Assembly (NCBI RefSeq): GCF_022899245.1
Contig: NZ_JALJAZ010000001.1
Coordinates: 2,205,001 to 2,269,000, forward strand
Reading direction: 5' to 3'
DNA: 64,000 bases
From: Falsirhodobacter halotolerans
GTDB taxonomy: Bacteria > Pseudomonadota > Alphaproteobacteria > Rhodobacterales > Rhodobacteraceae
Position 1 is the stretch's first letter. Every line of letters starts with the position of its first letter. Under the pieces are notes generated by a model, which was not told the origin of the DNA, ran no database searches, and was given only the letters and a program-made list of their open reading frames with translations. The translations under genes were made by a program, and so were the position numbers. Below, in pieces: positions 9,868 through 19,038 of the stretch.

Positions 9868-10638
9868 ATGCCCAGATATGCGATGATGATCGATTACGAC
9901 GGCGGCCCGTTTCAGGGTTGGCAGCGGCAGGCGCAGGGCCAGCCTTCGGTTCAGGGCGCGATCGAGGATGCGCTGGCCCGGCTGGAACCCCGCGCCCACA
10001 CCATCGCCGCCGCCGGACGCACCGATGCCGGTGTGCACGGCACGGGGCAAGTCGCCCATTGCGACATGGACAAGGTCTGGGACCCCTATCGCCTGAGCCA
10101 GGCGCTGAACCACCACCTGCGCCCCCTGCCCGTGGCGGTCGTGGCCTGCGCCGCTGTGCCGGACGAGTTTCATGCCCGGTTTTCGGCCGTGGAACGCCGC
10201 TATCTGTTCCGGCTGATCGCCCGGCGCGCGCCCCTGACCCATGATCGCGGGCTGGCGTGGCGGATCGGCCATCCGCTGTCGGTGTCGGCCATGCGGGCGG
10301 GGGCGGCGCATCTGATCGGGCTGCATGATTTCACCACCTTCCGCAGCACGATGTGTCAGGCGAAATCGCCGGTGAAGACCATTGACGAGATCACCATCGA
10401 CGAGGTGCCTTTGCCCACCGGCACCGAATACCGCTTCCGCCTGCGCGCGCGCAGCTTTCTGCACAATCAGGTGCGGTCGATCGTGGGAACCTTGGAACGT
10501 GTGGGGGCGGGGGCGTGGGATCCCGCGCGGGTGGGTGACGCCTTGGCGGCGACGGATCGCGCGGCCTGCGGGCCGGTCTGCCCGCCGCAGGGCCTGTATC
10601 TGACGGGTGTCGGCTATCCCGACGACCCGTTCGCATAG
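9868..10638 (+). CDS. truA: tRNA pseudouridine(38-40) synthase
   Basis: Converts uridines 38-40 in the tRNA anticodon arm to pseudouridine. The 256-residue protein carries the catalytic aspartate in [18 protein letters not shown] near residue 52 and the family N-terminus [21 protein letters not shown]. It is a single gene divergent from ycjX and is followed by a clear intrinsic terminator. Confidence 0.97.
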   Translation: MPRYAMMIDYDGGPFQGWQRQAQGQPSVQGAIEDALARLEPRAHTIAAAGRTDAGVHGTGQVAHCDMDKVWDPYRLSQALNHHLRPLPVAVVACAAVPDEFHARFSAVERRYLFRLIARRAPLTHDRGLAWRIGHPLSVSAMRAGAAHLIGLHDFTTFRSTMCQAKSPVKTIDEITIDEVPLPTGTEYRFRLRARSFLHNQVRSIVGTLERVGAGAWDPARVGDALAATDRAACGPVCPPQGLYLTGVGYPDDPFA

Positions 10639-10669
10639 GGGCCGGAGGTTTCCCCCCGGCCCTTTTGTT
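10639..10669 (+). terminator. Intrinsic terminator after truA
   Basis: GGGCCGG (10639-10645) pairs with CCGGCCC (10656-10662), followed by TTTTGTT (10663-10669). It begins one base after the truA stop codon and fills the 30-base gap to the convergent transporter gene. Confidence 0.8.
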
Positions 10670-12477
10670 CAGACCTTCGGCGGCAGATTGTCGTCCGCGA
10701 AGATGTCCTTCTTGTGCGTTCCGTTCGGCACGAAGATCGCCCCGATGATCACCGTCATCACCGCGATGGTGATCGCATACCACAGACCGGCATAGATGTT
10801 GCCCGTCTGGGCCGAGATGGCGAAGGCCGTCGCCGGCAGCAGCCCCCCGAACCAGCCGTTGCCGATGTGATAGGGCAAGGACAGGCCGGAATAGCGGATG
10901 CGCGTCGGAAACAGCTCCACCAACGCCGCCGCGATGGGGCCATAGACCATCGTCACCAGCAGGATCAGATAGGTCAGGATGATGATCAGCGTCAGCTTCT
11001 GGCCGGTGAAGATGTCGAAGAAGTTGTTGGCCTTGGCAATCGTCGGGTTGGCCGCCGGATTGGCGGGATAGCCCGCATCGGCCAGCGCCGCCGCCAGTTC
11101 GCTGTCGAACCGCGCCTTTTCCGCCGCCAGATCCGCGCCGGTGAAGGCGCCGGCATCATAGGACGCGATCTGCGTATCCCCGACCGAGATCGTGGTCGGC
11201 GTGCCCGCCGCCCCTTCGGCGCTGTCGTAATTTACCGAGGCGCGGGCCAGCGCGGCCTTGGCAATGTCGCAGGACGAGGTGAACTTGGCCGTGCCCGTCG
11301 GGTTGAACTGGAACGAACAGTCGTCGGGCGCATGTGTCACCGTCACCGGAACCTGTTGCGCGGCATGAAGCGCGGGGTTCGCGACATGGGTGATCGCCTT
11401 GAACACCGGAAAGTAGGTCAGCGCCGCCAGCAGGCAGCCCGCAAGGATGATCGGTTTGCGCCCGATCCGGTCGGACAGCGCGCCGAAGAACAGGAACCCG
11501 CCGGTGCCGAGGATCAGCGACCACGCGACGAAGACGTTCGCGCTGAAGCTGTCCACCCGCACCACGTTCTGCACGAAGAACAGCGCGTAGAACTGGCCCG
11601 AATACCAGACCACCGCCTGCCCCGCCGTCAGGCCGAACAGCGCGATCAGCGCGATGCGCCCGTTCTTCCAATTGCCGAACGCCTCGCGCATCGGGGCCTT
11701 TGAAGCGCGACCCTCTTCCTTCATCTTTTTGAAGGCGGGCGACTCCTCCATCTGCAAGCGGATATAGAGCGAGATCGCCAGCAACACGACCGACCCGAGG
11801 AACGGAATCCGCCAGCCCCAGGCGTTGAACGCGGTGATCATCTGCGGCGTGCCGTCGGCCAGAAGGACCGGATTGCCCGCCAGATCCACCACCGGCTGCA
11901 TCGGGAAGTTGGCGTTGACATAGCCCTGCACCGACAGGATCACGATCAGCGACAGAAGAAGCCCCAGCGTGGCCGTCGTCTGGATGAACGCGGTGTAGAA
12001 CCCCCGCCGGTTGCGCGGGGCATGTTCGGCGACATAGACCGCCGCCCCCCCGTATTCCCCGCCCAGCGCCAGACCCTGCAGCATCCGCAGCGCGATCAGG
12101 ATGATCGGGGCCACGATGCCCCAGCTGGCATATCCGGGCAGCAGACCCACAAGGAAGGTCGAAAAGCCCATGATCAGGATGGTCATCAGGAACGTGTATT
12201 TCCGCCCGATCAGATCGCCCAGCGACCCGAAGACCAGCGCCCCGAAGGGCCGGACGATGAAGCCCGCCGCAAAGGCCAGAAGCGCGAAGACGTTGCGCGT
12301 GGCTTCGGGGAAGGCGGTAAAGAACTGCGCCCCGATGATCGCGGCCAGCGAGCCATAGAGGTAGAAGTCATACCATTCGAAGATCGTCCCGGCGGAGGAG
12401 GCGAGAATGACCTTCTTCTCCTCCCGCGTCATCGGACGGGAGCGGGGTGCGCCCGCATCCATTGTGTTGTCGGCCAT
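10669..12477 (-). CDS. MHS-type major facilitator transporter with large periplasmic insertion
   Basis: A 602-residue permease of the metabolite:H+ symporter branch of the MFS, which takes up organic acids and related solutes. Typical motifs are GTIFEWYDFYLYGSLA (residues 30-45), SLGDLIGRKY (85-94) and SDRIGRKP (335-342). Twelve helices can be placed, but about 125 residues (366-490) are inserted between helices 9 and 10 on the periplasmic side, with two cysteines (C387, C403) that could form a disulphide. The helix 5-6 loop is also long. It lies directly downstream of acs on the same strand, so uptake of acetate, propionate or a related acid is a reasonable inference. Confidence 0.85.
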   Translation of the reverse strand: MADNTMDAGAPRSRPMTREEKKVILASSAGTIFEWYDFYLYGSLAAIIGAQFFTAFPEATRNVFALLAFAAGFIVRPFGALVFGSLGDLIGRKYTFLMTILIMGFSTFLVGLLPGYASWGIVAPIILIALRMLQGLALGGEYGGAAVYVAEHAPRNRRGFYTAFIQTTATLGLLLSLIVILSVQGYVNANFPMQPVVDLAGNPVLLADGTPQMITAFNAWGWRIPFLGSVVLLAISLYIRLQMEESPAFKKMKEEGRASKAPMREAFGNWKNGRIALIALFGLTAGQAVVWYSGQFYALFFVQNVVRVDSFSANVFVAWSLILGTGGFLFFGALSDRIGRKPIILAGCLLAALTYFPVFKAITHVANPALHAAQQVPVTVTHAPDDCSFQFNPTGTAKFTSSCDIAKAALARASVNYDSAEGAAGTPTTISVGDTQIASYDAGAFTGADLAAEKARFDSELAAALADAGYPANPAANPTIAKANNFFDIFTGQKLTLIIILTYLILLVTMVYGPIAAALVELFPTRIRYSGLSLPYHIGNGWFGGLLPATAFAISAQTGNIYAGLWYAITIAVMTVIIGAIFVPNGTHKKDIFADDNLPPKV

Positions 12478-12496
12478 TCGGCGTATCCTCCCTTGC

Positions 12497-12534
12497 CGGG
12501 GGTGTCCGTCGTCCCTGCGACGGTAAGACCCCCG
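12497..12534 (-). other. Nested hairpin in the acs-transporter intergenic region
   Basis: CGGGGGT (12497-12503) pairs with ACCCCCG (12528-12534), and inside it CCGTCG (12506-12511) pairs with CGACGG (12518-12523). Read on the minus strand it lies between the acs stop and the transporter start, just before the GGGAGG ribosome site. There is no T-run, so it looks like an mRNA processing or stability element rather than a terminator. Confidence 0.4.
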
Positions 12535-12606
12535 TGATGCCCCTCTTTCGGCCCCCCCGCGGCGATCCCTCCCAAGATCACATGCCGCGCGGGGCCGGTC
12601 GTTCCG

Positions 12607-14574
12607 TCAGGCGGTGCCTTTCCCCTTGTTCATGCGGTTGTCGATCAGATCCTCCACCACCGCCGGATCGGCGAGGGTGGAGATGTCGCCAAGGCTGCCG
12701 AAATCGTCCTCGGCGATCTTGCGCAGGATGCGGCGCATGATCTTGCCCGAACGGGTCTTGGGCAGGCCCGGCGCCCATTGAAGATGATCGGGCGAGGCGA
12801 TGGGCCCGATCTCGCGCCGGACCCAGGCGACCAGATCGGCGCGGCGCGCGTCCGTCGCCTCCACCCCGTTCATCAGCGTGACATAGGCGTAGATGCCCTG
12901 CCCCTTCACATCATGCGGGAAACCGACCACCGCCGCCTCGGCCACGTCGGGATGCGCGACAAGGGCCGATTCGATCTCGGCCGTGCCCATGCGGTGGCCG
13001 GACACGTTCAGCACGTCGTCCACCCGGCCCGTAATCCAGTAATACCCGTCGGCATCGCGGCGGCACCCGTCGCCGGTGAAATAATAGCCGGGATATTGGC
13101 TGAAATACGCCTCCTCGAACCGCTCGTGGTCGCCCCACAGCGTCCGCATCTGGCCGGGCCAGCTGTCGGCGATGGCCAGCACCCCTTCCGTCGCCCCGTC
13201 AAGCGGCGTGCCCGAGGTGGGGTCGAGAAGGACCGGCTTCACCCCGAAGAACGGCTTCGTCGCCGATCCGGGCTTGGTCGCGATGGCGCCCGGCAGCGGC
13301 GTGATCATGTGCCCGCCGGTTTCCGTCTGCCAGAACGTGTCCACGATCGGGCATTTTCCGTGGCCGACATGGGTGTTGACCCAGTTCCACGCCTCGGGGT
13401 TGATGGGTTCGCCCACCGACCCCAGAACCTTCAGGCTGGACAGGTCGTATTTCGCGGGCCATTCCTCGCCCTGCCCCATCAGGGCGCGGATCGCGGTGGG
13501 CGCGGTGTAGAACTGGTTGACCTTGTGCTTGTCCACCACGTCCCAGAACCGGCCCGCATCGGGAAAGGTGGGCGTGCCTTCGAACATCAGCGTCGTCGCC
13601 CCGTTCGCGAGCGGACCATAGACGATGTAGCTGTGCCCCGTGACCCAGCCCACATCCGCCGTGCACCAATAGACGTCGCCGTCGTGGTAATCGAAGACCA
13701 GCCGATGCGTCATCGCGGCATAAAGCAGATAGCCGCCCGTGGTGTGCACCACCCCCTTGGGCCGTCCGGTGGACCCGGAGGTGTAGAGGATGAACAGCGG
13801 ATCCTCCGCCCCCATCGGGCGGGGCGGGCATTCGGGCGCGGCCGTCTTCATCAGCGCCTTCACGTCCACGTCGCGCCCCTCGATCCAGGTGATCTGGTCG
13901 CCCGTGTGCTTGACCACCAGACAGCGCACCTTGTCCGAACAGCGCAGAAGCGCCGCATCGGCATTGGATTTCAGCGGCGTCCGCTTGCCCCCGCGCGGCG
14001 CGCTGTCGGCGGTGATGACCAGCTTGGCCCCGCTGTCGTTGATGCGGTTGGCCAGACTGTCGGGCGAAAACCCGGCAAAGACCACCGAATGCACGGCACC
14101 GATGCGCGCGCAGGCCAGCATGGCATAGGCGGCCTCGGGGATCATGGGCATATAGATGACCACGCGGTCGCCGCGCATGATCCCCTGGCTCAGCAGCACG
14201 TTGGCGAAGCGGTTCACCTGATCGGACAGTTCGGCATAGGTGACGTGGCGGGCGGGGTCCTTCGGATCGTCCGGTTCCCAGATGATCGCCGTCTGATCCG
14301 CCCGCTGCGGCAGATGCCGGTCGATGCAGTTGACCGAGGCGTTCAGCACCCCGTCCTCGAACCAGCGGATCGACACGCGACCGTTCATCAGGTCGGTGTT
14401 CTTGACCTTGGTATAAGGTGTGATCCAGTTCAGCGCGCGCCCTTCGCGGCCCCAGAACCCTTCGGGGTCCGAGATCGATTCGGCATACATCCGGTCGTAA
14501 TCGGCGGGTTTCACATGGGCATTCGCCGTGAAATCGTCAGCGGGGGCGAAAGTCGCCCGTCCGTGGTCCAGCAT
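12607..14574 (-). CDS. acs: Acetyl-CoA synthetase
   Basis: Activates acetate to acetyl-CoA through acetyl-AMP. The 655-residue ANL-family protein has the ATP-binding [18 protein letters not shown] near residue 260, WQTETGG in the middle, and the C-terminal [11 protein letters not shown], where K611 is the lysine inactivated by acetylation in this family. The start MLDHGRATF is preceded by GAAGGAGG; the frame upstream of it is not conserved. The MHS-type transporter gene follows 129 bases downstream, a possible acetate-uptake partner. Confidence 0.96.
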   Translation of the reverse strand: MLDHGRATFAPADDFTANAHVKPADYDRMYAESISDPEGFWGREGRALNWITPYTKVKNTDLMNGRVSIRWFEDGVLNASVNCIDRHLPQRADQTAIIWEPDDPKDPARHVTYAELSDQVNRFANVLLSQGIMRGDRVVIYMPMIPEAAYAMLACARIGAVHSVVFAGFSPDSLANRINDSGAKLVITADSAPRGGKRTPLKSNADAALLRCSDKVRCLVVKHTGDQITWIEGRDVDVKALMKTAAPECPPRPMGAEDPLFILYTSGSTGRPKGVVHTTGGYLLYAAMTHRLVFDYHDGDVYWCTADVGWVTGHSYIVYGPLANGATTLMFEGTPTFPDAGRFWDVVDKHKVNQFYTAPTAIRALMGQGEEWPAKYDLSSLKVLGSVGEPINPEAWNWVNTHVGHGKCPIVDTFWQTETGGHMITPLPGAIATKPGSATKPFFGVKPVLLDPTSGTPLDGATEGVLAIADSWPGQMRTLWGDHERFEEAYFSQYPGYYFTGDGCRRDADGYYWITGRVDDVLNVSGHRMGTAEIESALVAHPDVAEAAVVGFPHDVKGQGIYAYVTLMNGVEATDARRADLVAWVRREIGPIASPDHLQWAPGLPKTRSGKIMRRILRKIAEDDFGSLGDISTLADPAVVEDLIDNRMNKGKGTA

Positions 14575-14669
14575 CGTCGTCCTCCTTCGAAGCACCGGGG
14601 CGTTCACTCCCCCGCACCGGCGCCTTGGAAAAAGCGTAGCGCAGCCGAATCTGTCTGGCGACTTAAATT

Positions 14670-15362
14670 TTAGGACAGGTGGCGGGTCAGAAAGTCCGGC
14701 AACTGGCCGATATCGTCCAGCACCGCATCCGCCCATGGCGCCAGCGTGGCGGCGCGGGCGGGTCCGGTCAGAACCCCCACCGCCACCATGCCCGCCGCAT
14801 GGGCCGCCTCCAGATCGTGCAGGCTGTCGCCCACCATCGCCACCTGATCCGGGGCAAGGCCGGTCGCGGCGCAGAAGGCCAGAAGCGGGGCGGCATCAGG
14901 CTTGGCCCCGTGACCGCTGTCGGAGCCTGCGATGAAATCGAACGCCATCGTGATGCCGCAGCGGTCCAGATGCTCGCGGGCCGGGGCTTCGGCGTCGTTC
15001 GTCACCACGCCCAACCGCAGACCGCGCGCCGCCAGATCGGCCATGAGGGGAGCCAGCGGCACCGCCTCGGCCATCGGGGCGCTGGCGGCCAGCGCGTTCA
15101 TGCGGGCCAGAAGACGGGGCAGATCCCACCCCGGCAGATGCGGCAGCAGGGTGGCGGCGATCACCGGCGGCGTCTCGGCGATGACCGGGCTGTCCGGCGC
15201 GAACCGCCCCGCGGCGGGGTCGTAGCCGATGGCCCGCGCGGCCTGCGCCCGCATCACGGGGTCGGGGGCCACATCGGCCAGAAACGCCGCCGCCCACCCG
15301 CCCCAACTGCGCTGGAAATCGAACAGGGTGCCGTCCTTGTCGAACAGGATGCCGCGAATCAT
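14670..15362 (-). CDS. HAD-family phosphatase, phosphoglycolate-phosphatase-like
   Basis: A 230-residue haloacid dehalogenase-type phosphatase. The nucleophile motif DKDGTLFDF is at the N-terminus; motif [11 protein letters not shown], the motif III lysine in GAKPDAAPL and motif [14 protein letters not shown] are all present, with a helical cap between them. It resembles phosphoglycolate phosphatase (Gph), but the substrate cannot be told from sequence. Only two bases separate it from the upstream DUF3572 gene, so the two are probably co-transcribed. Confidence 0.88.
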   Translation of the reverse strand: MIRGILFDKDGTLFDFQRSWGGWAAAFLADVAPDPVMRAQAARAIGYDPAAGRFAPDSPVIAETPPVIAATLLPHLPGWDLPRLLARMNALAASAPMAEAVPLAPLMADLAARGLRLGVVTNDAEAPAREHLDRCGITMAFDFIAGSDSGHGAKPDAAPLLAFCAATGLAPDQVAMVGDSLHDLEAAHAAGMVAVGVLTGPARAATLAPWADAVLDDIGQLPDFLTRHLS

Positions 15363-15364
15363 CG

Positions 15365-15670
15365 TCAGGTCCAGTGGGGCAGATCGCCCCCCGGCAGCAC
15401 CGCCCGCGCCCGCCCCGGCTGGGTATAGGGGATGGAATGGGCATCGCAGAACGCGATCACCCGGTCATCCTCGGCCAGAATGAAATCCAGCACCGCCCCC
15501 AGAAAGTTCGGATCCTGCGCCGCGCGGCGCAGATCATCCCCCGCGGCCCCCGTCATCGCCAAGAACTGGGGCATCAGGTCGTCTTGCGCGGCCAGCCAGA
15601 CCAAGGCCTGGATCGCAAGGGTTTCGCCCGCATCGCGGGAAGGCAGGTCGGGATGTGTCATGGGCGGCAT
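15365..15670 (-). CDS. DUF3572 family protein
   Basis: A 101-residue soluble protein matching the alphaproteobacterial DUF3572 family through its core AGETLAIQALVWLAAQDDLMPQFL and LGAVLDFILAEDDRVIAFC. Its function is unknown. An alternative start three codons in (ATG at 15661) is equally plausible. It is the first gene of a probable operon with the HAD phosphatase and is divergent from the PleD-like gene across a 113-base, relatively AT-rich gap containing ACTTTTTTAACCAATTAG. Confidence 0.8.
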   Translation of the reverse strand: MPPMTHPDLPSRDAGETLAIQALVWLAAQDDLMPQFLAMTGAAGDDLRRAAQDPNFLGAVLDFILAEDDRVIAFCDAHSIPYTQPGRARAVLPGGDLPHWT

Positions 15671-15783
15671 CGTGCCGACTTGCGTCGCGGATGCAAGAGG
15701 TGGGTGGAGCGCAAGACTTTTTTAACCAATTAGTCGCCATTGTCGACGCAGGACGGCAACCAGATATCGGGGAGGGGGAGATC

Positions 15784-17124
15784 ATGACCGGACGCATTCT
15801 TGTCATCGACCCCGTGCCCACAAGCCGCATCGTGACCAAACTGCGCCTGACCTCGGGCTGCTATCTCCCCACCATCGTCGATTCGGTGGAGGAGGCGATT
15901 CCCGTCGCCCGCCGCGACCGGCCCGGCGCGATCCTGATCGAATCGTCCCAACCGCTGAGCGATCTGGAACGGATGCGCCGCGATCCGCGCCTGCGCGACA
16001 TTCCGATGATCGTGTTCAGCCCGATCGACCGGCCCGCCGTGCGCCTGACCGCGCTGAAGGGTGGGGCGGTGGACGTGATGACCAAACCCGTGGACGACCG
16101 GCTGATGCTGGCCCGCCTGCGCGCCGTCCTGCGCCGCAGCGCCGAGGTGGACGAGCTGGGCACCGATGCCGGTCTGGCCGAGGACGGGACCGGGTTCGAA
16201 CATCCCCCCGCCATCGCACTGGTCGCGGCCCGGCCGGAAGGCATGGCCCGCCTGCGCGCCGATCTGGCCCCCCGTCTGGGCGGCCACCTGTCCGTCATCA
16301 CCCGGGAAGAGGCGCTGAACGATGCGGGCCGCGTGCCGGACCTCTATATCATCGAGGCGGATCTGAACGGGATGGGCGGCGGCCTGCGCCTCATGTCCGA
16401 CCTGCGCGCGCGGTCGGCCACGCGGCATGTGCCCGTGTGCATCGTGAACGCGGCCCCGCGCCCCGAAACCGCCGCGATGGCCTGGGATCTGGGCGCGGAT
16501 GAGGTGATGGCCGTTCCCACCGACCCTGCCGAGCTGGCTTTGCGGTTGCAGGCACTGCTGCGCGGCAAACGCGTGCTGGACCGGCGCCGCGCCTCGGTCG
16601 CGAACGGGCTGCGGATGGCGATGGTCGATCCGCTGACGGGCCTGCACAACCGCCGCTTCGCCCTGCCCCGGATGGCGGCGATGGCCCAGGGCGACATGGC
16701 GGTGATGCTGATCGACCTGGACCATTTCAAATCGGTCAACGACCGCTTCGGCCATGCGGCGGGCGACACCGTCCTGGCCGAGGTGGCGCGCCGCCTGACC
16801 ACGCGCCTGCGCCCCGGCGATCTGGCCGCCCGCATCGGCGGCGAGGAATTTCTGATCGCCCTGCCCGACACCAAGCTGGCCACCGCCCGCGACATCGCCG
16901 ACCGCCTGTGCGCCGATATCGGGACCACGCCGGTCCATCTTCCCTCCGGCCAGACGCTGCGGGTGACGGTGTCGGTCGGCATCGCCACGCGGCGGCGGTA
17001 TGAACCGGAAACGGTGACGGACACGATGGACCGGGCCGACCGCGCCTTGCTGCAATCGAAGGCGGCGGGGCGCAATCAGGTCACGGTCGGGTCCTGCCTT
17101 TGGGGCACGGCCCGCACCGCCTGA
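15784..17124 (+). CDS. pleD: PleD-like diguanylate cyclase with degenerate receiver domain
   Basis: A 446-residue REC-REC-GGDEF protein that should make cyclic di-GMP. The C-terminal domain has an intact active site GGEEF (352-356) and the inhibitory I-site RPGD (343-346), nine residues upstream as in Caulobacter PleD. Receiver 1 (1-118) keeps D9 and K101, but the phospho-acceptor position is glutamate (E53, in ILIESSQP). Receiver 2 (about 140-260) also lacks a standard acceptor, as in PleD. The start MTGRILVID follows a GGGGAGGGGGAG ribosome site. The cyclase may be constitutively on or controlled by something other than phosphorylation. Confidence 0.9.
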   Translation: MTGRILVIDPVPTSRIVTKLRLTSGCYLPTIVDSVEEAIPVARRDRPGAILIESSQPLSDLERMRRDPRLRDIPMIVFSPIDRPAVRLTALKGGAVDVMTKPVDDRLMLARLRAVLRRSAEVDELGTDAGLAEDGTGFEHPPAIALVAARPEGMARLRADLAPRLGGHLSVITREEALNDAGRVPDLYIIEADLNGMGGGLRLMSDLRARSATRHVPVCIVNAAPRPETAAMAWDLGADEVMAVPTDPAELALRLQALLRGKRVLDRRRASVANGLRMAMVDPLTGLHNRRFALPRMAAMAQGDMAVMLIDLDHFKSVNDRFGHAAGDTVLAEVARRLTTRLRPGDLAARIGGEEFLIALPDTKLATARDIADRLCADIGTTPVHLPSGQTLRVTVSVGIATRRRYEPETVTDTMDRADRALLQSKAAGRNQVTVGSCLWGTARTA

Positions 17125-17130
17125 AGGGGG

Positions 17131-17595
17131 TCAGCCGCCGTCTTTCGACGGGCGTTTCATCTGCCCCTCCAGCCGATCGGCGAACCCCTGGCGTTGATCG
17201 GGCGTCATTCCGGCCAGATGGTCCGCGACCAGCGCCTGACCCAGGGCCATGATCCGAATCCCCCGCTCGCGCTGCGCGTTCAGGATCAATTCCACCGCCG
17301 CCGGGTCATAGGGTTCGGCACGCAACAGCGCCACGATCCGGTCCACCTCGGCGCGCATGTCGCGCCAGTCGATGTCGAAATCCCGCGCGCGGGCGCGGAA
17401 GGCGTGGCGGATCTCACGCCGGTCCTCGGGCGACAGCGCGCCTTCGATCGGGCTGAAGGCAAACCCCCGATCGCGCGGCGGCGGGGGCGGATCGCGCAGG
17501 ATCGCCCCGGCGACGATCCCCAGAACCAGCAGGTTCAATGCGACCGACAGGCCAAGGGCGATGCGCAGCGCGCGCGGCGACAGACGGGTGATCAT
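17131..17595 (-). CDS. Periplasmic CnrX/Spy-type sensor protein
   Basis: A 154-residue protein with one N-terminal membrane anchor (about residues 10-33) and a charged, alpha-helical periplasmic domain of the heavy-metal sensor / CpxP-Spy type, ending MTPDQRQGFADRL. Possible metal ligands are H64, H126 and M130. The H126-x3-M130 spacing resembles the His-Met pair of the CnrX nickel site, but this is suggestive only. It is the third gene of an overlapping sigma / anti-sigma-like / sensor set and overlaps the preceding gene as ATGA. Confidence 0.75.
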   Translation of the reverse strand: MITRLSPRALRIALGLSVALNLLVLGIVAGAILRDPPPPPRDRGFAFSPIEGALSPEDRREIRHAFRARARDFDIDWRDMRAEVDRIVALLRAEPYDPAAVELILNAQRERGIRIMALGQALVADHLAGMTPDQRQGFADRLEGQMKRPSKDGG

Positions 17596-17924
17596 GGGCG
17601 CATTTCCTCAAGCACGGCATCGAAGGCGGGATAGGGGTCGAGGACCGCACCGGTCACAAGGTTTCCGGTGATGAGGCCGAGCGCCTCTGGCTGGGCAAAG
17701 CCGATCCACACCCCGGCCAGCGCCGCGCTGGCAAGGCCCGCCATCGCCCCGGCCCCGCCCGCCATAAGGCCGAACACCCGCCACCACGGGCGGCGCGGGG
17801 CGGGCGGCGCAGGGCGGGCCCGTGCCGCGTCCGCATCGGCCAGGATGCGGGCCATGAGGTCGGCCGACGGCGCCTGCGTCCGGTGCCGGGCCCTGGCAAA
17901 AAGATCGTCCAGATCGTCGTGCAT
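17592..17924 (-). CDS. Small single-pass membrane protein, candidate anti-sigma factor
   Basis: A 110-residue protein with a cytoplasmic N-terminal 48 residues beginning MHDDLDDLFARARHR, one glycine/alanine-rich transmembrane segment (about 49-77) and a short periplasmic tail. It has no zinc-binding HxxxCxxC motif. A GAGGAGGG ribosome site lies at the end of the sigma gene, and the ATG is one base after the sigma stop. Position and topology match a CnrY-type anti-sigma factor. Similar proteins are, to my knowledge, sometimes mislabelled in databases as dihydroorotate dehydrogenase; nothing here supports that. The function is inferred from context. Confidence 0.65.
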   Translation of the reverse strand: MHDDLDDLFARARHRTQAPSADLMARILADADAARARPAPPAPRRPWWRVFGLMAGGAGAMAGLASAALAGVWIGFAQPEALGLITGNLVTGAVLDPYPAFDAVLEEMRP

Positions 17925-17925
17925 C

Positions 17926-18510
17926 TCAGCCCTCCTCATATCCCAGTTCGGCACGCCTGTCGCCCAGCATCGCGGCCAGCGCGCGCTTGCCCCGCGCGGT
18001 CAGGCTTTCCACCGCCTCCACCCCGATCCCCAGAATCGCGGCGATCTCGGGGTTGGGCAGCCCTTCGATGTGACGCAGGACCACGGCCTGCCGCTGGCGA
18101 TCCGGCAGGCGGGCCAAGGCCGCCTCCAGTGCTGCGACGCGGTCGCGGTCCATCATCCGCCCCTCGACCGAGGGGGCGTCGTCCTCCACCTCCGGCGCAT
18201 CTTCCAGCGCCACACCGCGCCGGCGGCGCAGACGGTCGGTGCACAGGTTGACGGTGACGCGATAAAGCCAGGTCGTCACCTTCGCCTCGCCCTGACGCCA
18301 ATCGGGGGCGATGCGCCACAAGCGCAGCATCGCCTCCTGCGTCACGTCCTCGGCCTCCGTCCGATCGGACAGAAGGCGGGCGGCGACCGACAACACGCGC
18401 GGCGCAAGGCGCAGGGCCAGCATCCGCGCCGCCGCCGCATCCCCGTTGGCAAACAGGATCAGCAGCGCGTCATCGGTCACGTCCGTCATCAGGTCGAAGG
18501 GCATCGTCAT
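17926..18510 (-). CDS. ECF-family RNA polymerase sigma factor
   Basis: A 194-residue group 4 sigma factor. Region 2 spans about residues 20-95, with DVTQEAMLRLWR and the -10 recognition helix WLYRVTVNLCTDRLRRR. Region 4 spans about 130-185, with LPDRQRQAVVLRHIEGLPNPEIAAILG. It directs polymerase to a small regulon, probably released by the membrane protein encoded one base downstream. The start could be the ATG at 18510 or 18504; the second has the better spacing from TGAAGG. The EF-hand gene lies 51 bases upstream on the same strand. Confidence 0.92.
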   Translation of the reverse strand: MTMPFDLMTDVTDDALLILFANGDAAAARMLALRLAPRVLSVAARLLSDRTEAEDVTQEAMLRLWRIAPDWRQGEAKVTTWLYRVTVNLCTDRLRRRRGVALEDAPEVEDDAPSVEGRMMDRDRVAALEAALARLPDRQRQAVVLRHIEGLPNPEIAAILGIGVEAVESLTARGKRALAAMLGDRRAELGYEEG

Positions 18511-18561
18511 CGGCCTTCAGGTAGCCGCCCGCCCGGTGTTCGACAACGGGCGGCGCGACGC

Positions 18562-18957
18562 TCAATTGGCCGGACGCGGCGGCATGCGATCACGCATCCG
18601 CTGGACCGCCGCGTCGTATTCCTCCTGGCTGACGGCCCCGTCCTTGTCGGTGTCCACGCGTTCGATCATGCGGTCGGCATGGCCTTCGGGGGCCTTGGAC
18701 AGCTCCTCGATCGACAGAAGGCCGTCGCCGTTGGTGTCCAGCTTTTCCATCATCTTCTCCGCACGGTCCTGCGCGCGGGCGGTGGCATGGGCGGTCAGTT
18801 CCTCGGGCGTGATGCGGCCATCGCCGTTCGTATCCAGTTCGGAAAACGGCGGAAGGCGCGGGCCGTGCCCCCCGGGTCCGGGAGGGGCGGCCAGCGCGCC
18901 CGACAGCCCGGCGGCGGTCACGGAGATGAAGGTCAGTCCGGCAAGAAAACGGTTCAT
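18562..18957 (-). CDS. Secreted EF-hand calcium-binding protein
   Basis: A 131-residue protein with a signal peptide (residues 1-23, cut after LAA) and three canonical EF-hand loops: DTNGDGRITPEE (42-53), DTNGDGLLSIEE (74-85) and DTDKDGAVSQEE (102-113). All carry the expected D-x-N/D-x-D-G ligands and terminal glutamate, so calcium binding is likely. It is probably periplasmic. GGAGC stands six bases before the ATG. It may be a target or accessory of the sigma factor operon immediately downstream; that link is inference. Confidence 0.88.
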   Translation of the reverse strand: MNRFLAGLTFISVTAAGLSGALAAPPGPGGHGPRLPPFSELDTNGDGRITPEELTAHATARAQDRAEKMMEKLDTNGDGLLSIEELSKAPEGHADRMIERVDTDKDGAVSQEEYDAAVQRMRDRMPPRPAN

Positions 18958-19038
18958 TCGTCTGCTCCTGTGTGGAAGGGCGTCTGCCGCCCTTCACCCG
19001 ATCAAACGCAGACCCCGCCCGCTTCCGTCGCAAAAAAA

